DNA from: an uncultured Collinsella sp.
GTDB lineage: Bacteria; Actinomycetota; Coriobacteriia; Coriobacteriales; Coriobacteriaceae
Length of the DNA: 7,420 nucleotides
Assembly: GCA_900553705.1 (NCBI GenBank)
Contig: USEK01000070.1
Coordinates: forward strand, 1-7,420
Direction: 5' to 3'
Positions within the stretch are counted from its first letter, which is position 1. The number at the start of each line of letters is the position of its first letter. Below, piece by piece: positions 6,065 to 7,420 of this stretch. Position numbers and translations under genes: made by a program. Below the pieces are notes generated by a model. The model was given only the letters and a program-made list of their open reading frames with translations. It was not told the DNA's origin and ran no database searches.

Positions 6065-6093
6065 TGTGACAAAGGGACAGCCCCTTTGTCACA
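6065..6093. repeat. Palindromic repeat copy 1 (perfect 12-bp hairpin)
   Basis: TGTGACAAAGGG (6065-6076), 5-nt loop ACAGC, CCCTTTGTCACA (6082-6093), a perfect stem beginning at the base after the HAD stop codon. No T-run follows on either strand, so it is not a standard intrinsic terminator, though it may stabilise the mRNA 3' end. A diverged copy lies at 6492-6520, identical at 24 of 29 positions, suggesting a dispersed REP-like element. Confidence 0.75.
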
Positions 6094-6126
6094 GGTGACG
6101 CTGGTCTCTTGAAATACGAACAAACA

Positions 6127-6156
6127 TTCGCATATCTAACTGCGCTTTGATAGAAT
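6127..6156 (+). promoter_or_regulatory. Candidate promoter of the small ORF at 6221
   Basis: TTCGCA (6127-6132), 18 bp, TAGAAT (6151-6156). Start predicted near 6163, giving a leader of about 58 nt. A second possible -10, GATACT (6158-6163), lies 2 bp further on with a poorer -35. Confidence 0.4.
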
Positions 6157-6185
6157 TGATACTGTTGGCGGCAGTTCCATGTGCC

Positions 6186-6220
6186 GGGCAGCGCCCTCCA
6201 TCTGATGGGAGGTGATGCCC
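6186..6220 (+). promoter_or_regulatory. Hairpin that hides the Shine-Dalgarno sequence of the small ORF
   Basis: The 35 nt ending exactly at the start codon fold back. Outer stem GGGCA (6186-6190) with TGCCC (6216-6220); inner stem CCTCC (6195-6199) with GGAGG (6208-6212), then AT/AT around loop CTG with one bulged G. The SD, GGAGGTGAT (6208-6216), is a full 9-base match to the 16S anti-SD, so translation should be strong when open and off when closed. Confidence 0.65.
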
Positions 6221-6346
6221 ATGACCGATTTGATTGATTTCGTGAGGCTTCTGACTGCTTTGGTCTCGTTCTTCACGGCGCTTGTCGGCCTTTCCGAGGC
6301 ACTCAAGCAGCGTTCGAAGCGCAACAGAAGGGGTCGCCGCCGCTAA
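6221..6346 (+). CDS. Small hydrophobic peptide with basic tail, candidate type I toxin
   Basis: A 41-codon ORF, ATG at 6221 and TAA at 6344-6346. The exceptional SD GGAGGTGAT sits 4 bp before the start. Residues 1-25 begin MTDLIDFVRLLTALV and run on through SFFTALVGL, one probable membrane helix. The last 13 residues, KQRSKRNRRGRRR, are almost all basic or polar. One short membrane helix plus a charged tail is the plan of type I toxins of the holin-like, TxpA/BsrG and Fst groups, which depolarise membranes when over-made. The SD is locked in a hairpin and an antisense promoter faces the 3' end, both usual for such loci. I do not recognise the exact sequence and infer the function from architecture only. 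It could instead be a small regulatory membrane protein. That it is translated is fairly likely. Confidence 0.6.
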   Translation: MTDLIDFVRLLTALVSFFTALVGLSEALKQRSKRNRRGRRR

Positions 6347-6358
6347 GGCGTTGACCCC
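6322..6358 (-). terminator. Candidate terminator of the antisense RNA
   Basis: On the minus strand, GGGGTC (complement of 6353-6358) pairs with GACCCC (complement of 6330-6335), with an inner CGCC/GGCG stem and a 5-nt loop, followed by TTCTGTTG. The tail is only moderately T-rich. The hairpin spans the stop codon of the small ORF, and on the + strand it has no T-run. Confidence 0.4.
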
Positions 6359-6370
6359 CTAATCCAAGCA

Positions 6371-6407
6371 ACGGCGCTGCCCAGCTTTCCAGAACTTGGG
6401 CTGCCGT
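6371..6407. repeat. Imperfect hairpin downstream of the small ORF
   Basis: ACGGC (6371-6375) pairs with GCCGT (6403-6407) and GCCCA (6379-6383) with TGGGC (6397-6401), with a 13-nt loop and a small internal loop. It may end the sense mRNA, though the downstream tail CGACACTATTCTA is a poor T-run, and it would be the first hairpin of the antisense RNA. Confidence 0.45.
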
Positions 6408-6414
6408 CGACACT

Positions 6415-6443
6415 ATTCTACCCACGAATGACATTTTGGACAA
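6415..6443 (-). promoter_or_regulatory. Minus-strand promoter facing the small ORF
   Basis: Reading the minus strand: TTGTCC (complement of 6438-6443), exactly 17 bp, TAGAAT (complement of 6415-6420). It matches consensus at 4/6 and 5/6 with ideal spacing, the best-formed sigma-70-like promoter I see in the window. No minus-strand gene lies nearby to explain it. Confidence 0.55.
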
Positions 6444-6491
6444 TCGGTAATGCCGCTCTAAAAGCCTGGCACAACCTAGGCGGTCGCTGGA

Positions 6492-6520
6492 TGTGACAAA
6501 GAGGCTGCCCCTTCGCCACA
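6492..6520. repeat. Palindromic repeat copy 2 (diverged)
   Basis: The first half reads TGTGACAAAGAGGC and the second GCCCCTTCGCCACA. It matches copy 1 (6065-6093) at 24 of 29 positions. With flanking GGA/TCC-type bases the stem extends to 17 positions, 14 paired; all three mismatches are A opposite C, as expected from decay of a once perfect palindrome. It lies in the spacer before the second tetR-type gene. Confidence 0.65.
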
Positions 6521-6546
6521 TCCCAAATATTGCCTTTACGTGTTGA

Positions 6547-6591
6547 TGCACACGGTGTGCAATAATACTCGCACTGTGCAATAGCGCACAG
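6547..6591. promoter_or_regulatory. Two palindromes in the promoter region of the second tetR-type gene
   Basis: TGCACAC-G-GTGTGCA (6547-6561) has perfect 7-bp arms. CTGTGC-AATAGC-GCACAG (6574-6591) has perfect 6-bp arms. Both contain TGTGCAATA (6556-6564 and 6575-6583), 19 bp apart. TTTACG (6535-6540), 17 bp, TGCAAT (6558-6563) is a possible promoter overlapping the first palindrome. Autoregulation by the downstream TetR-type protein is the likely role. Confidence 0.55.
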
Positions 6592-6601
6592 GTTGAGTAA
6601 C

Positions 6602-6608
6602 AAGGAGG
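6602..6608 (+). promoter_or_regulatory. Ribosome-binding site that decides a TTG start
   Basis: AAGGAGG ends 4 bp before the TTG at 6613. An in-frame TAA at 6598-6600 excludes any start further upstream, and no ATG follows close by, so TTG is the start. Confidence 0.75.
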
Positions 6609-6612
6609 ACGC

Positions 6613-7323
6613 TTGTCCCAGCTCGAGAAATGCGACCGCCGGTCCCTTCGCTCGCAGCGCGCCCTTCGCCAGGCGCTTGCCAGCGAACTTGCCGAAAGCG
6701 GCGATCTTTCGCGCATTAATGTCGCGTCGCTCACCGAGCGTGCCGGCCTTACGCGTCGCACGTTCTATTCGCACTACCGCGATATCCCCGACTTTATCAG
6801 CCAGATCGAGAACGGCCTGCTTGCCGAGATTCGCGAGCGGGTGGAGCTTATCACCGCAGCTCAATTACCCGATCTTTACCGTAACATCGACGAGCTCGAG
6901 CCGGCGCCCGGTTCGGTTGAGCTGCTGCGTTATCTTGCGGCCAATCGCGACCTTATCGGGGCCCTGCTGGGCCCGGGCGGCGATCCCGCCTTTATTAAAA
7001 AGATCATCGATACCGCACGCGAGGCCGTGGTGCCGCGTGCACAGACGGGCATTTTGGGCTTGGCGCTGGGCACATTCTTTGACTACTACGTTACCTACGT
7101 CGTGAGTGCCGAGGTCGGCCTGATTCAGCGTTGGTTTGAGCGTGACCTTTCCGAATCGCCCGAGACCATGGCGCGCATTATGACGGTTATCGCCTTTGTG
7201 CGCCCCGGCGACCTGTATGGCCAACCCATCGATATCAACGTGCCGGAATACGGCATGAAGCTATTGAATCTGCAGCTCGAGGACGCGGCCGACACTGCCG
7301 TAACCGTCGAGTCCAACAACTAA
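6613..7323 (+). CDS. TetR/AcrR-family regulator with TetR_C_8-like C-terminal domain
   Basis: 236 residues with a TTG start fixed by AAGGAGG and an upstream in-frame stop. The N-terminal region RRSLRSQRALRQALASELAE leads to the helix-turn-helix INVASLTERAGLTRRTFYSHYRDIPDFI (about residues 35-62). The Thr-Phe-Tyr-x-His-Tyr motif is typical of the TetR group. The second half, with LLRYLAANRDLIGALLGPGGDPAFIKKI (about residues 105-132) then FFDYYVTYV, resembles the TetR_C_8 type found in DhaS-like regulators. The ligand is unknown. Palindromes upstream suggest autoregulation. A gene begins 11 bp after the stop, so this regulator and its downstream partner probably form one operon; the partner is lost at the contig edge. 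Base composition is GC-rich, like the core genes here. Confidence 0.9.
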   Translation: MSQLEKCDRRSLRSQRALRQALASELAESGDLSRINVASLTERAGLTRRTFYSHYRDIPDFISQIENGLLAEIRERVELITAAQLPDLYRNIDELEPAPGSVELLRYLAANRDLIGALLGPGGDPAFIKKIIDTAREAVVPRAQTGILGLALGTFFDYYVTYVVSAEVGLIQRWFERDLSESPETMARIMTVIAFVRPGDLYGQPIDINVPEYGMKLLNLQLEDAADTAVTVESNN

Positions 7324-7334
7324 GAGGAGAGACA

Positions 7335-7372
7335 ATGAGCAAACTCGTCGAGGGCATCAAGGATCGCATGGT
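7335..7372 (+). CDS. Start of an unidentified gene, truncated by the contig end
   Basis: ATG at 7335 follows AGAGGAGAG at a good distance and starts 11 bp after the regulator stop codon. The 12 complete codons read MSKLVEGIKDRM, then the adapter begins at 7373. It is likely cotranscribed with, and perhaps controlled by, the TetR-type regulator. Too short to identify. Confidence 0.7.
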
Positions 7373-7420
7373 CTGTCTCTTATACACATCTCCGAGCCCA
7401 CGAGACGTAGAGGAATCTCG
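7373..7420 (-). other. Nextera read-2 adapter contamination (artefact)
   Basis: Positions 7373-7391 are the Tn5 mosaic end CTGTCTCTTATACACATCT, 7392-7406 the Nextera read-2 stem CCGAGCCCACGAGAC, 7407-7414 (GTAGAGGA) sit where the i7 index belongs, and 7415-7420 begin the P7 oligo. Not part of the genome. Confidence 0.98.

Larger units (their letters stand above)
6322..6408 (-). ncRNA. Candidate antisense RNA (antitoxin) overlapping the small ORF 3' end
   Basis: Predicted from the minus-strand promoter at 6415-6443: start near 6408, reading leftwards, ending after the hairpin at 6330-6358. It would be about 87 nt. It covers the 3' UTR and the last 25 nt of the small ORF, allowing base pairing with its mRNA. 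It would carry two hairpins: one from 6371-6407 and the terminator hairpin. No expression data are available; this is inference from promoter, structure and placement. Confidence 0.4.

Noticed and set aside
6065..6093. Hairpin after the HAD gene as an intrinsic terminator
   Set aside because: The stem is perfect but no T-run follows on either strand; the second copy at 6492 argues for a dispersed repeat.
6136..6324. 62-codon minus-strand frame opposite the small ORF
   Set aside because: No SD and no hydrophobic or domain pattern. The + strand ORF has a full SD and a coherent membrane-helix-plus-basic-tail design.
6303..6864. Minus-strand open frames of about 150 codons overlapping the second regulator and the small-ORF region
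   Set aside because: They cross the promoter, palindromes and coding region of a well-supported + strand gene and show no domain. The minus-strand promoter at 6415-6443 lies inside or beyond their coding span rather than before their starts.
30..7391. 19-bp inverted repeats at both ends that could look like a Tn5-type transposon carrying all genes in between
   Set aside because: They are library mosaic ends attached to sequencing stems, indices and P5/P7 fragments. No transposase gene is present.

Overview
The window is a GC-rich bacterial contig whose first 48 and last 48 bases are Illumina Nextera adapter plus index sequence. The genomic insert is therefore about positions 49-7372. Gene content, codon choice and GC-rich spacers suggest an intestinal actinobacterium of class Coriobacteriia, most like Collinsella. 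That placement is inference from general familiarity; no rRNA or marker gene is present to fix it.

Layout, all genes on the + strand. (1) 51-986: 5'-truncated membrane protein of the 'putative ABC transporter permease' (CmpB/DUF1113) family. (2) 1185-2462 and 2653-2991: an ammonium channel (Amt) and its PII partner (GlnK type), the classical nitrogen-uptake pair, separated by a 190-bp spacer that holds a long imperfect hairpin and an extra half copy of its 5' arm. (3) 3066-3728 and 3829-5091: a TetR-type repressor and an MFS efflux pump. The gap holds two near-identical palindromic operators and an intrinsic terminator between them. This cassette looks AT-richer than its surroundings and may have been acquired. 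(4) 5207-6064: a Cof-type HAD phosphatase. Its ribosome-binding site lies in one arm of a perfect 15-bp inverted repeat whose loop carries a likely -10 box. (5) 6065-6612: an apparently gene-poor stretch that holds a 41-codon ORF (6221-6346) encoding a short hydrophobic peptide with a very basic tail. A hairpin covers its strong Shine-Dalgarno sequence. A well-formed promoter on the opposite strand would produce a short RNA overlapping its 3' end. Two related 29-bp palindromic repeats flank the unit. (6) 6613-7323: a second TetR-type regulator with a TTG start, palindromes in its promoter region, and the first 12 codons of a downstream gene cut off by the adapter.

The best candidate for an undescribed system is region 5. 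Its arrangement (short membrane peptide, locked SD, convergent 3'-overlapping antisense RNA) is that of a type I toxin-antitoxin module. This rests on architecture alone; no toxicity, transcription or homology has been tested. Other points of interest are the PII protein lacking the modifiable T-loop tyrosine, the twin-operator efflux cassette, and the HAD leader that would be translationally silent in read-through mRNA but free in mRNA from its own promoter.
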